Shown here piece after piece: positions 40,371-48,732 of a stretch of 64,000 nt of DNA (positions are counted from its first letter, which is position 1; every line of letters begins with the position of its first letter). Source of the DNA: Streptomyces yatensis. Lineage in GTDB: Bacteria > Actinomycetota > Actinomycetes > Streptomycetales > Streptomycetaceae. The position numbers were made by a program, and so were the translations under genes. The notes below the pieces were generated by a model that had not been told where the DNA came from, ran no database searches, and saw nothing but the letters and a program-made list of their open reading frames with translations. The stretch is taken from the NCBI RefSeq assembly GCF_018069625.1, contig NZ_CP072941.1, positions 3,782,001 to 3,846,000 of the forward strand, in the 5' to 3' direction.

Positions 40371-41128
40371 CCGCCATGGTGAAGGCCGAGGGCGTCCACA
40401 AGTCCTTCGGCCCGGTACAGGTCCTCAAGGGCATCGACCTCGAGGTCGCCCCGCGCGAGGTGTTCTGCCTGATCGGCCCGTCCGGCTCCGGCAAGTCCAC
40501 CTTCCTGCGCTGCATCAACCACCTGGAGAAGATCAACTCCGGGCGGCTGTACGTCGACGGCGACCTGGTCGGCTACCGCCAGAAGGGCGACAAGCTCTAC
40601 GAGCTCAAGGACCGCGAGGTCGCCGAGAAGCGGCGCGACATCGGCATGGTCTTCCAGCGCTTCAACCTCTTCCCGCACATGACCGCGCTGGAGAACGTGA
40701 TCGAGGCGCCGGTCCAGGTCAAGCGCGAGACCAAGGCGGTCGCGCGGGAGCGCGCGCTGAAGCTGCTGGACCGGGTGGGCCTCGCCGACAAGGCGGCCAA
40801 CTACCCCTCCCAGCTCTCCGGCGGCCAGCAGCAGCGGGTCGCGATCGCGCGGGCGCTGGCCATGGAGCCGAAGCTGATGCTCTTCGACGAGCCCACCTCG
40901 GCGCTCGACCCTGAGCTGGTCGGCGATGTGCTCGATGTGATGCGCGGGCTCGCCGAGGACGGCATGACGATGATCGTCGTCACGCATGAGATGGGCTTCG
41001 CCCGCGAGGTCGGGGACTCGGTCGTCTTCATGGACGACGGCGTGGTGGTGGAGTCCGGGCACCCCCGGGAGGTGCTGACCAATCCGCGGCACGAGCGGAC
41101 GAAGTCGTTCCTCTCCAAGGTGCTGTAG
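40367..41128 (+). CDS. Amino-acid ABC transporter ATP-binding protein
   Basis: This 253-residue ABC ATPase has Walker [10 protein letters not shown] (~39-47), Q loop [12 protein letters not shown], signature [15 protein letters not shown], Walker [13 protein letters not shown] and H loop VVTHEMGF. It powers polar amino-acid uptake with the preceding two genes. An insertion between Walker A and the Q loop ([21 protein letters not shown]) is shared by glutamate/glutamine-type importers. A bidirectional terminator follows. Confidence 0.96.
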   Translation: MTAMVKAEGVHKSFGPVQVLKGIDLEVAPREVFCLIGPSGSGKSTFLRCINHLEKINSGRLYVDGDLVGYRQKGDKLYELKDREVAEKRRDIGMVFQRFNLFPHMTALENVIEAPVQVKRETKAVARERALKLLDRVGLADKAANYPSQLSGGQQQRVAIARALAMEPKLMLFDEPTSALDPELVGDVLDVMRGLAEDGMTMIVVTHEMGFAREVGDSVVFMDDGVVVESGHPREVLTNPRHERTKSFLSKVL

Positions 41129-41164
41129 GCGCTGTCACGGCCGCGAGGCAGACGCCGTCACGGC

Positions 41165-41204
41165 CGTGAGGGCGGTACGGGCACCCGCCCGCACCGCCCT
41201 CACG
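41165..41204. terminator. Bidirectional terminator after the ABC operon
   Basis: CGTGAGGGCGGT (41165-41176) pairs perfectly with ACCGCCCTCACG (41193-41204); an inner GGGC/GCCC extends the fold. It lies between convergent genes. Confidence 0.8.
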
Positions 41205-41219
41205 CACGCCGCGCCGGGG

Positions 41220-41996
41220 TCACTTCAGCCCGAGCACCATCGCGTCCGAGGGCGAGCACCATACGGCCCGCGCCTCCCCGAAGCCGCCCTCGCGCAGCGC
41301 CTCGGCATGCCAGGCGACGGACTGCGTCTCCCCGTCCGCATGGTCGCCGTTGGCCGGATTACCGAAGATCGTGAACCGCTCGGCCACCGGCCCGGCCAGC
41401 ACCTCGTCCCGTGCGGCGGCCTGCCACCACTGGGCCCAGTCCTGCGCGCCCTGAGCCTGGGCCCGGGCCTGGCGCTCCTTCCGGAACGCGTGGTCGGCGG
41501 CGTTGAGCCGGGGCGTGGCCGGGTCGGGCATGTGGTCCGCGTTGAGGAACACCCCGCCCTCCCGTACGACGCCCGCGATCTGCCCGTACAGCACCCGCAG
41601 CTCGTCCGAGCGCAGCCAGTGGAGCGCCGTGGCGGTCAGCACGGCGTCGTACCCGCGGTGCGGCAGCCGCCCGGTCCACCCGGGGTCGCGCAGATCGGCG
41701 GTCACGAACTCGGCGCGCGGCTCGGCCGCGAAGTGGCCGCGGGCGATCGTCAGCAGTGCGGGGTCCAGGTCCACGCCGGTGCTGGTGGCGCCCGGGAACC
41801 GGCGCAGCGCCCGGTCCGAGATACTGCCCGTACCGCACGCCAGGTCGAGGATTCTCGGCTCCGGGCCGACGACGGCCTCGACCGCGTCGAGCATCACCCG
41901 GAACCGCTCCTCACGATCGGGGAGGTACCACTCCTGCTGCCGGTCCCAGCTCCGCTGCCACGCCTGCCAGTCCGCCACGGCGACGGTGTCCGTCAT
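41220..41996 (-). CDS. Class I SAM-dependent methyltransferase
   Basis: This 258-residue methyltransferase has motif I ILDLACGTGSISDRAL (~47-62), acidic motif II TGVDLDPALL, VTADLRD, and motif IV/V AVLTATALHWL with GGVFLNADHM. The C-terminal half is Trp/Ala-rich and varies in the family. ATG 41996 follows ggagggg. Soluble; acceptor unknown. It is convergent with the transporter and divergent from the CGNR gene. Confidence 0.88.
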   Translation of the reverse strand: MTDTVAVADWQAWQRSWDRQQEWYLPDREERFRVMLDAVEAVVGPEPRILDLACGTGSISDRALRRFPGATSTGVDLDPALLTIARGHFAAEPRAEFVTADLRDPGWTGRLPHRGYDAVLTATALHWLRSDELRVLYGQIAGVVREGGVFLNADHMPDPATPRLNAADHAFRKERQARAQAQGAQDWAQWWQAAARDEVLAGPVAERFTIFGNPANGDHADGETQSVAWHAEALREGGFGEARAVWCSPSDAMVLGLK

Positions 41997-42120
41997 CGAG
42001 CCCCTCCAAGCCTTGCGTCGTACGCCATGCGTCATCGTCTCCGGCGCAGCCGCCCCGTAATACCCTCGTAGGCAGAACGCCTCTTACCCGACTCTAGATG
42101 CCCTGTCGTAAGGACCACAA

Positions 42121-42783
42121 GTGGAACTGGCTTATTACTCGGATCTCGCCGTGCGCCTGGTCAACAGCGAGGAGCCACACCGCGGCACCGACACCCTGAC
42201 CTCGGTGGAGGCCGTGCGGGCGCTCTTCGGGGAGAGCCGGCAGGCGGCCCGGCGGGCGACGGACGCCGATGTCACCCGGCTGAGGTCGGTCCGGGCCCGG
42301 CTGCGCGCCGTCTTCGAGGCGGCGGCGGGCGGCGACGAGGTGCTGGCGGTGGACCTGCTGAACGCGCTGCTCATCGAGTTCCCGGTGAGCCCGCAGATCT
42401 CCGGCCATGAGACCCGTGACGACGACGGCCGCCCCGACTGGCATATGCATATCGCGGACTACGCCGCCAACGCGGGCTCCGGATACGCCGCGACCGCCTC
42501 GATGGGCCTGGCCTTCCACCTCACCGAACTGGGCGCCGACCGGCTGGGCATCTGTGAGGCGTCACCCTGTCGCAACGCCTATCTCGACACCTCGACCAAT
42601 CGATCCCGGCGCTACTGCTCCGACCGCTGCGCGACCCGCGCCAACGTGGCCGCCTACCGCGCGCGCAAACGCCTGGACGCCGAGCGGTCGGCCGGCGCCG
42701 AGCGCAGCCGGCGCCAGGACCGCGAGCCCACCGGCCGCACCGCGGACACCGCCCAGGAGACCAGCCCGGCCCTGGACCGCTGA
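42121..42783 (+). CDS. CGNR zinc-finger (ABATE domain) transcription factor
   Basis: This 220-residue protein has an N-terminal ABATE-like helical domain (AVRLVNSEEPHRGTDTLTSVEAVRALF). The C-terminal zinc finger is CEASPCRNAYLDTSTNRSRRYCSDRCATRANVAAYRARKR. The defining CGNR tetrad reads CATR here, as often in actinobacteria. Likely a sequence-specific regulator. Start GTG 42121. Its last 130 bp are overlapped by the end of the opposite-strand sodX. Confidence 0.88.
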   Translation: MELAYYSDLAVRLVNSEEPHRGTDTLTSVEAVRALFGESRQAARRATDADVTRLRSVRARLRAVFEAAAGGDEVLAVDLLNALLIEFPVSPQISGHETRDDDGRPDWHMHIADYAANAGSGYAATASMGLAFHLTELGADRLGICEASPCRNAYLDTSTNRSRRYCSDRCATRANVAAYRARKRLDAERSAGAERSRRQDREPTGRTADTAQETSPALDR

Positions 42784-43148
42784 CCACCGCGCCCGGCACC
42801 CGGCCGCGGCCGCAGCCGCAGCCATGCCCGGGCGACCACCAGCTCGTCCGGCACGACGCCGAACTCCCGGCTGTCGTTCTCCACGTACGGGTTGTCGCCC
42901 TTGACCCACCAGCCGCCCTCGCGCCGCTCCACCGCGCGCTTGACGATCAGCAGGTCCTGCCGGAACGGATGGCGCACCACCACCACGTCCCCCGGCCGCA
43001 CGGGCGCCCCGTAGCGGACCACCAACTGGTCGCCGGGGTACAGCGTCGGCTGCATCGACGGGTTGTACACCTCCGCGAGCCCGATCCGCAGCAGTCCGCG
43101 CTGGTCGCGGTCGGGCTCCTGCCCGCGATCGCCCAGCTGCTCCCGCAT
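42654..43148 (-). CDS. sodX: Nickel superoxide dismutase maturation protease SodX
   Basis: This 164-residue signal-peptidase-like (S26) protein carries the catalytic Ser31 in VYNPSMQPTL and Lys70 in LLIVKRAVERR, followed by WWVKGDNPYVENDSREFG. It cleaves the SodN propeptide so that His1 can bind nickel. No membrane anchor is visible. ATG 43148 follows ggaggtgccgtg. The family normally ends shortly after RAWLRLRPRP (about residue 120). Here about 42 Arg/Ala/Ser-rich residues continue antisense to the CGNR gene, probably from loss of the original stop. It is divergent from sodN. Confidence 0.92.
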   Translation of the reverse strand: MREQLGDRGQEPDRDQRGLLRIGLAEVYNPSMQPTLYPGDQLVVRYGAPVRPGDVVVVRHPFRQDLLIVKRAVERREGGWWVKGDNPYVENDSREFGVVPDELVVARAWLRLRPRPGAGRGGQRSRAGLVSWAVSAVRPVGSRSWRRLRSAPADRSASRRLRAR

Positions 43149-43308
43149 CACGGCACCTCCGGTCCTCAACCCCGCACCATCACGATCCCAGGCATCCCAG
43201 ACTGTCACCGGACTTTTGACCTAAGCCCCCCGGGGCACCCGAGAAAAGGCTTCCCCCACGGAGTAATCTCGCACCTGAGAAGACGATCACGAATGGAAGG
43301 ACAGCTCT

Positions 43309-43704
43309 ATGCTCTCCCGCCTGTTCGCCCCGAAGGTTCAGGTCAGCGCGCACTGTGACCTGCCCTGCGGTGTGTACGACCCGGCCCAGGCTCGTATCGA
43401 AGCCGAGTCCGTCAAGGCCATCCAGGAGAAGTACCAGGCCAACGAGGACCCGCACTTCCGCGCCCGTGCCACCACCATCAAGGAGGAGCGCGCGGAGCTC
43501 GCCAAGCACCACGTCTCGGTGCTGTGGAGTGACTACTTCAAGCCCCCGCACTTCGAGAAGTACCCGGAGCTGCACCAGCTGGTAAACGACACCCTCAAGG
43601 CCCTGAGCGCGGCCAAGGGCTCGACCGACCCGGCCACGGGTCAGAAGGCCCTGGACTACATCGCCCAGATCGACAAGATCTTCTGGGAGACCAAGAAGGG
43701 CTGA
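43309..43704 (+). CDS. sodN: Nickel superoxide dismutase precursor
   Basis: This 131-residue precursor has a 14-residue propeptide (MLSRLFAPKVQVSA). The nickel hook HCDLPCGVYDP follows: after cleavage His1, Cys2 and Cys6 ligate Ni. The mature length of 117 residues is standard. It disproportionates superoxide in the cytosol as a hexamer of four-helix bundles. ATG 43309 has ggaagga 8 nt upstream. It is divergent from sodX with a 160-bp spacer. In S. coelicolor sodN is under nickel- and sRNA-linked control; no clear Nur box was seen here. Confidence 0.98.
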   Translation: MLSRLFAPKVQVSAHCDLPCGVYDPAQARIEAESVKAIQEKYQANEDPHFRARATTIKEERAELAKHHVSVLWSDYFKPPHFEKYPELHQLVNDTLKALSAAKGSTDPATGQKALDYIAQIDKIFWETKKG

Positions 43705-43726
43705 CCGCTCTTCCCTTGTACGGCCA

Positions 43727-43765
43727 GACCGCACCCGAGCCGCCCCGAGTGGCCCGGGTGCGGTC
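43727..43765 (+). terminator. sodN terminator
   Basis: GACCGCACCCG (43727-43737) pairs with CGGGTGCGGTC (43755-43765), followed by ttctgttc. Confidence 0.8.
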
Positions 43766-43818
43766 TTCTGTTCGGGGGAACGTCCCTGATGGGCGCGGGG
43801 GTTGACCGACCCCGCCCC

Positions 43819-44379
43819 TCACCCCCGCGGGCTGATCCCCGCCACGGCCAGGCCCAGCAGCCGGTCCGCCTCGGCGGCGGGGTCGGGGTAGTGCTGGGTG
43901 GCCAGTGCGATTCCGGCGATCAGGGTGACCAGGTCGACCGCGGTCGTCCCGGGCGCCATCACACCGGCTCGCTCGGCTCGCCGCAGCAGCGGCCCGCCCG
44001 CCTCGGCGAGCGTGTTGACGCAGGGGTTCGCATGTTCCGGGTCGAGCTCCCCGTTCCGCAGCAGGGCGGTGGCCAGGCCCTGCACCGAGGCGGAGTAGAC
44101 GGTGAGCGCGTCCAGCCACTCCAGCAGCGCGGCCCGTACGTCCTCTTGCCTGGCGAGCTCCCGGGCGCGGGCGGCCAGGACCTCGATCCGCTCGCGGAAG
44201 ACGGCTTCCAGGAGGGCGCCGCGGGTGGGGAAGTGGCGGCGCACGGTGGCCGAGCCGACTCCGGCGGTGCGGGCGATCTGTTCCAGGGAGGCGTCGGCGC
44301 CGTGGGCGGCGACCTCCTCCTCGGCCACGGCGAGGATGCGCTCGTAGTTGCGCCGGGCGTCCGCGCGCTGGGCGGGCAT
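43819..44379 (-). CDS. TetR family regulator
   Basis: This 186-residue regulator has HTH ASLEQIARTAGVGSATVRRHF (~29-49) and a TetR_C-like ligand domain (PLLRRAERAGVMAPGTTAVDLVTLIAGIALA). ATG 44379 has cggagg 8 nt upstream. It is divergent from the NmrA-like gene. The 127-bp spacer contains a 19-bp near-palindrome with flanking direct repeats, a likely shared operator. Confidence 0.92.
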   Translation of the reverse strand: MPAQRADARRNYERILAVAEEEVAAHGADASLEQIARTAGVGSATVRRHFPTRGALLEAVFRERIEVLAARARELARQEDVRAALLEWLDALTVYSASVQGLATALLRNGELDPEHANPCVNTLAEAGGPLLRRAERAGVMAPGTTAVDLVTLIAGIALATQHYPDPAAEADRLLGLAVAGISPRG

Positions 44380-44411
44380 GGCGTCACCTCCGGGTTGCTA
44401 AATGGCGGGGC

Positions 44412-44430
44412 CCTCCGTATCATACCGAGG
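44412..44430. promoter_or_regulatory. Putative TetR operator
   Basis: CCTCCGTAT-C-ATACCGAGG has 9-bp arms with one mismatch, flanked by two direct copies of TGGCGGGGCCC (44403-44413 and 44437-44447). It sits between tetR and the NmrA-like gene. Confidence 0.62.
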
Positions 44431-44506
44431 GATAAGTGGCGGGGCCCGCCGTTTTCGTGTTCGCGCAGTCGATACGTCGATACACCCATGCCCGAGGAGC
44501 AGCAGC

Positions 44507-45433
44507 ATGCCCATGAACTCCCCGACGCCCGCCCCGTCCGCCCCCGTTCTGGTCACCGGCGCCACCGGACAGCAGGGCGGCGCCACCGCCCGCGCCCTGC
44601 TCTCGGCGGGCGTTCCCGTACGGGCCCTGGTCCGCGACCCGGCCACCGAGCGGGCCAGGGCCGTGGCGGCGCTCGGTGCCGAGCTGGTCACCGGCGACCT
44701 GCTCGACCTCGACTCGGTGCGGCGGGCCGCCGAGGGGGCGCGCGCCGTCTTCTCGATCCAGATGCCGGATCTGAACGACCTCCAAGGCGACTCCGAGTGG
44801 GTCCAGGGGCGCAACCTGATCGACGCCGCGCGGGACGCGGGAGTGGCGCAGTTCGTGCACACCTCCGTCTCGGGGGCGGGGCAGCACCACACCGCGCCCG
44901 GCTGGGCGGAGGGCCGCTGGGCGGCGCTGGAGCACTATTACGCGACCAAGACCGGCCTCCAGGACCGGGTCCGCGAGGCGGGCTTCCGCCACTGGACGCT
45001 CCTCAAGCCCGCCTTCTTCATGGAGAACTTCCTCTCCCTGCTCCCGAACGGCCCCGAAGGCGGCCTGGCCACCGTCCTCCAGCCCGGCACCGAGCTCGCC
45101 CTCATCGCCGTCGCCGACATCGGCACGGCGGCCGCCGCGGCCTTCGCCGACCCCGAGCGGTTCCACGAGGTCGAGCTGGAACTGGCGGGCGAGTGCACGA
45201 CGATGACCCGGGTCGCCGAGGTCCTCTCCGACGTCGTGGGCACCCGGGTGACCGCCCCGTCGATGACCGCCGACGAGGCGCTCGCCGCCGGGATGCCGGA
45301 GTGGGGCGTCGGGCATGTGTGGCTGAACGAGGCCGGCCAGCCCGCCCGCCCCGCGTTCGCGCGCGCCCTCGGCCTTCCGCTCACCGGCTTCGCCGAATGG
45401 GCCGGGCGGCATCTGCGGCCCGCGGCCGCCTGA
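44507..45433 (+). CDS. NmrA-like NAD(P)-binding protein
   Basis: This 308-residue atypical SDR has the nucleotide motif VTGATGQQGGATARALL (~15-31), ALVRDP (NADP preference), FVHTSVSGAG and a C-terminal NmrA domain (FMENFLSLLPNG, ADIGTAAAAAFADPERF). The catalytic Tyr-x-x-x-Lys is not obvious (YYATKTGLQ), so it may sense redox state rather than catalyse. ATG 44507 is chosen (gaggag 9 nt upstream); an open frame to 44402 crosses the operator. Likely controlled by the divergent tetR. Confidence 0.88.
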   Translation: MPMNSPTPAPSAPVLVTGATGQQGGATARALLSAGVPVRALVRDPATERARAVAALGAELVTGDLLDLDSVRRAAEGARAVFSIQMPDLNDLQGDSEWVQGRNLIDAARDAGVAQFVHTSVSGAGQHHTAPGWAEGRWAALEHYYATKTGLQDRVREAGFRHWTLLKPAFFMENFLSLLPNGPEGGLATVLQPGTELALIAVADIGTAAAAAFADPERFHEVELELAGECTTMTRVAEVLSDVVGTRVTAPSMTADEALAAGMPEWGVGHVWLNEAGQPARPAFARALGLPLTGFAEWAGRHLRPAAA

Positions 45434-45602
45434 CCCGCCTGCCCCCGTCTGTCCCCCTGCCCGCCTGACCCCCTGCCCGCCCGACCCGGAGGCGGGGCCC
45501 GATCCGGCCCGGACTGTGGTTGATGCCCGGACCGGAGTGGACGAGTCTGGAAGGGAACCCTGGTGGACGGACCCGGTGCCGTCCCCGGAGGGATGGGCGA
45601 CC

Positions 45603-48056
45603 ATGATGCGCCACGACAGCGGCCCCGCGCGGGAGCGGGATGGCTTCAACGAAACAGTCGAAACGGATACGGCGAGGGCCACCGTCACCGATGACGGGAC
45701 GCTGACCAGCTGGAACGACGGTGCTCGTCGGCTGCTCGGCTATCCGCCCCCGCGGGTCGTGGGGCGGCCCGCCGCCGAGCTGCTGGCCGATCCGGCCCGC
45801 GCGGCGGGCGCCGGGGCCCGCCGCGCCCGCGACCGGCTCACCCGGTGGCACGGAACGGTGGCGCTGCGCCACCAGGACGGCCACGAGATGCCGGTGCGGC
45901 TGCTGGCACACCGCAGAGGGCCGGAGGGCGACTGGCTGCTGGTGGCCGCGGCCCCCCGGGCGGAGCTGCCCCCCGAGTCCTGGAACGACGCGCTGATGCT
46001 CTGGGCCTACACGCAGTCGCCCTGTCCGATGGCGATCTACGACGCCGATCTGCGGCTGCGCAAGGTGAACTCCGAGATGGCCCGCGTCATCGGCCTCCCC
46101 GAAGCGGAGATCCGCGATCTGCGGCTGTCGGAGATCGGGGGCAAGCTCCAGAGCGAGCGGCTCGAAGGCGTCATGCGGCATGTACTGACCACCGGCGAGC
46201 CACGCGAGGTGGAGACCTACCTGCGCACCGGCGGCGAGTCCAAGGAGCACGCCTGGTCGGCCGCGTTCTCCCCGCTGAAGGCGAGGGACGGCCAGGTCTA
46301 CGCGGTCTGCATGGCGGCGCATGACATCACCGAGCAGTATCTGGCCCGCCAGCGGCTGCTGTTGCTGAGCGCGGCCAGCGAACGGATCGGCAGCACCCTC
46401 GACATCGACCACACCGCGCAGGAACTCGCCGACGTCTGCGTACCGCGGCTGGCCGACTACGCCAGCATCGACCTGCTGGACCGGCTGGCCCAGGACGAGG
46501 AGCTGCCGTCCGGGCCGCTCACCGGCCCGATCGTGCTGCGCCGCGCCGCCTTGCAGTCGCTCTACGAGGGCTGCCCCGAATCCGTGGTGCCGGTGGGGAA
46601 GGTGGACACCTATCCGCAGGTCTCGCCGATAGCCGAATGCCTGGTGGTGCAGCGGCCACTGATCTACGCGGCCGCCGACCCCGTGATCGCCAAGTGGGGT
46701 GCGCTGAAGCCCGCCCGGGCCCGTTCGATCCGGCGGTTCGGCATTCACTCGATCATGGCGGTGCCGATCCGGGCGCGGGGGACGACGCTCGGGGTGGCCG
46801 TGTTCGCCCGTCACCACACCCCCGAGCCGTTCACCCAGGACGATGTGGTGCTGGCCGAGGAGATCACCACCCGGGCCGCCGTCTGCGTCGACAACGCCCG
46901 CCGCTTCACCCGGGAGCGGGACACCGCCCTGGCCCTGCAGCGCAGTCTGCTGCCGCGCACCCTCCCCCAGCCGCCGGCCGTCGAGGTCGCCTCCCGCTAT
47001 CTGCCCGCGGGCCCGTACGCGGGGGCGGGCGGGGACTGGTTCGACGTCATCCCGCTCTCCGGGGCACGGGTCGCGCTGGTCGTGGGCGATGTGGTCGGCC
47101 ACGGCATCCAGGCGTCGGCCACCATGGGCCGGCTGCGCACGGCGGTCCGTACCCTCGCCGACGTCGATCTGCCGCCGGACGAACTGCTCACCCACCTGGA
47201 CGACCTGGTGATCCATCTGGCCGCGGAGACCGGGGCCGAGGAGTCCACCGGGGATGTGGGGGCCACCTGTCTGTACGCGGTCTACGACCCCGTCTCGCAC
47301 CGCTGCTCACTGGCCGCGGCCGGGCATCCGCCCCCGGCGCTGGCCAGGCCCGACGGCGCCGTGGAGTTCCTTCCGGTGCCGGCCGGACCGCCGCTGGGGG
47401 TCGGCGGGCTGCCCTTCGAGTCGATGGACACCGAGCTGCCCGAGAACGCCGTGCTCGCCCTCTACACCAACGGGCTGATGGCCGTATGGAACCGCGATAT
47501 CGACGAGGGCCGGCTGCTGCTGACCAATGCGCTGGCCCACCCCAGCGACTCCCTGGACGGCACCTGCGACGCCGTTCTGCGCACGCTCCTCCCCGACGGG
47601 GGCGCGCTCGACGACGTCGCGCTGCTGCTCGCCCGCACCCGCTCGCTGGGCGAGGCGCACGTGGCCACCTGGGACGTGCCCGCCGACCCGGCGTGGGTGG
47701 CCCGCTCCCGCCGGAACGTGACGGAGCGGCTGACCGAATGGGGGCTCGACGAGGCCGTCTTCACCACCGAGCTGGTCGTCAGCGAGCTGGTCACCAACGC
47801 CATCCGGCACGCCGTCCCGCCCATCCGGCTGCGGCTGATCCATGACCACTCGCTGATCTGCGAGGTCACCGACTCCTCGAGCACCGCCCCGCATATGCGC
47901 CGCGCCCGCACCTTCGACGAGGGCGGCCGCGGGCTGCTGCTGGTCGCGCGGCTCAGCCAGCGCTGGGGGAGCCGGCAGACCGCCGAGGGCAAGACGATCT
48001 GGTCGGAGCAGACCCTCCCGGTCGGGCTGCCCGGCGGGCTGCCGGGCCTGGACTGA
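45603..48056 (+). CDS. PAS-PAS-GAF-SpoIIE phosphatase-HATPase signalling protein
   Basis: This 817-residue partner-switching regulator has PAS 1 (~25-120, TDDGTLTSWNDGARRLLG) and PAS 2 (~140-250). GAF (~260-440) is followed by the SpoIIE/PP2C phosphatase (~465-680; AGGDWFDVIPL, GDVVGHGIQASATMGRLR, ALDDVALLLART). A C-terminal RsbW-like HATPase (~700-800; FTTELVVSELVTNAIRHA, GRGLLLVARLSQRWG) closes it. It carries opposing phosphatase and kinase activities toward STAS antagonists, typical of Streptomyces; two STAS genes lie 3.4 kb away. Cytosolic. ATG 45603 follows ggaggg. Confidence 0.92.
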   Translation: MMRHDSGPARERDGFNETVETDTARATVTDDGTLTSWNDGARRLLGYPPPRVVGRPAAELLADPARAAGAGARRARDRLTRWHGTVALRHQDGHEMPVRLLAHRRGPEGDWLLVAAAPRAELPPESWNDALMLWAYTQSPCPMAIYDADLRLRKVNSEMARVIGLPEAEIRDLRLSEIGGKLQSERLEGVMRHVLTTGEPREVETYLRTGGESKEHAWSAAFSPLKARDGQVYAVCMAAHDITEQYLARQRLLLLSAASERIGSTLDIDHTAQELADVCVPRLADYASIDLLDRLAQDEELPSGPLTGPIVLRRAALQSLYEGCPESVVPVGKVDTYPQVSPIAECLVVQRPLIYAAADPVIAKWGALKPARARSIRRFGIHSIMAVPIRARGTTLGVAVFARHHTPEPFTQDDVVLAEEITTRAAVCVDNARRFTRERDTALALQRSLLPRTLPQPPAVEVASRYLPAGPYAGAGGDWFDVIPLSGARVALVVGDVVGHGIQASATMGRLRTAVRTLADVDLPPDELLTHLDDLVIHLAAETGAEESTGDVGATCLYAVYDPVSHRCSLAAAGHPPPALARPDGAVEFLPVPAGPPLGVGGLPFESMDTELPENAVLALYTNGLMAVWNRDIDEGRLLLTNALAHPSDSLDGTCDAVLRTLLPDGGALDDVALLLARTRSLGEAHVATWDVPADPAWVARSRRNVTERLTEWGLDEAVFTTELVVSELVTNAIRHAVPPIRLRLIHDHSLICEVTDSSSTAPHMRRARTFDEGGRGLLLVARLSQRWGSRQTAEGKTIWSEQTLPVGLPGGLPGLD

Positions 48057-48111
48057 GCGGCCGGGGGCGGGGCGGGGCCCTCAGCGCTGTACAGGGGGCT
48101 GTCGGCCCGCG

Positions 48112-48621
48112 TCAGAAGCGCCAGCGCGTCTGGCCGTACGCGCCCTTGCGGAAGCCGAACGCCGTGGCCGGGGCGACCCGGAACACCAGGGCCGTATGGC
48201 CGTCGTGGTGGAAGGCGCCGTCGCGCACCTGGAAGGTCCACTCCGCGCCGTACTTCGCCACGTACGCCGCGGCGATCCGCCGGAGCGTGGCGTCGTCCCG
48301 CACCGGCTCGGCCTCGCCCTCGACCACCAGATCCAGCCCCTCGTGCAGCACACCCGCACCCGTGGTGAGGACGCAGCGCGAGTCGTGCTCGAGGTTCCGG
48401 GCCTTCTGTTCCTCGGGGCCGGTGCAGAAGCAGAGCGCGCCGTCGCACCAGACGGCGATGAGCGGGGTGACATGGGGGCGGCCGTCCCGGCGGACGGTGG
48501 ACAGCCAGTACAGCTCCGCCGCCGCCAGCGCCTCACGCCCCTCCGGCCAGGTGGTGGCGGTGGCCTCCGGGCTGCTGAAGCGGGTGTCCAGCGCGGTCTG
48601 CGGATCGTGCTCCGTGATCAT
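48112..48621 (-). CDS. Pyridoxamine 5'-phosphate oxidase-like flavin/F420-binding protein
   Basis: This 169-residue split beta-barrel protein has the motifs YWLSTVRRDGRPHVTPLIAVWCDGALCFCTG and KARNLEHDSRCVLTTG. A C-terminal extension FGFRKGAYGQTRWRF is often seen in actinobacterial F420/FMN-binding members. ATG 48621 has gaggag 4 nt upstream. Reaction unknown. It follows the SpoIIE gene convergently. Confidence 0.88.
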   Translation of the reverse strand: MITEHDPQTALDTRFSSPEATATTWPEGREALAAAELYWLSTVRRDGRPHVTPLIAVWCDGALCFCTGPEEQKARNLEHDSRCVLTTGAGVLHEGLDLVVEGEAEPVRDDATLRRIAAAYVAKYGAEWTFQVRDGAFHHDGHTALVFRVAPATAFGFRKGAYGQTRWRF

Positions 48622-48732
48622 CTGCTCGCTCCTCGGGTGGCATGGCCCGCGGTCCGGTGCGGTCCCGTGTGCTTGGACCGCCCGGCGGAGCGAAACTCAT
48701 CGCTCGTCTCCACCCGCCCCTCGGGAGGGGGC

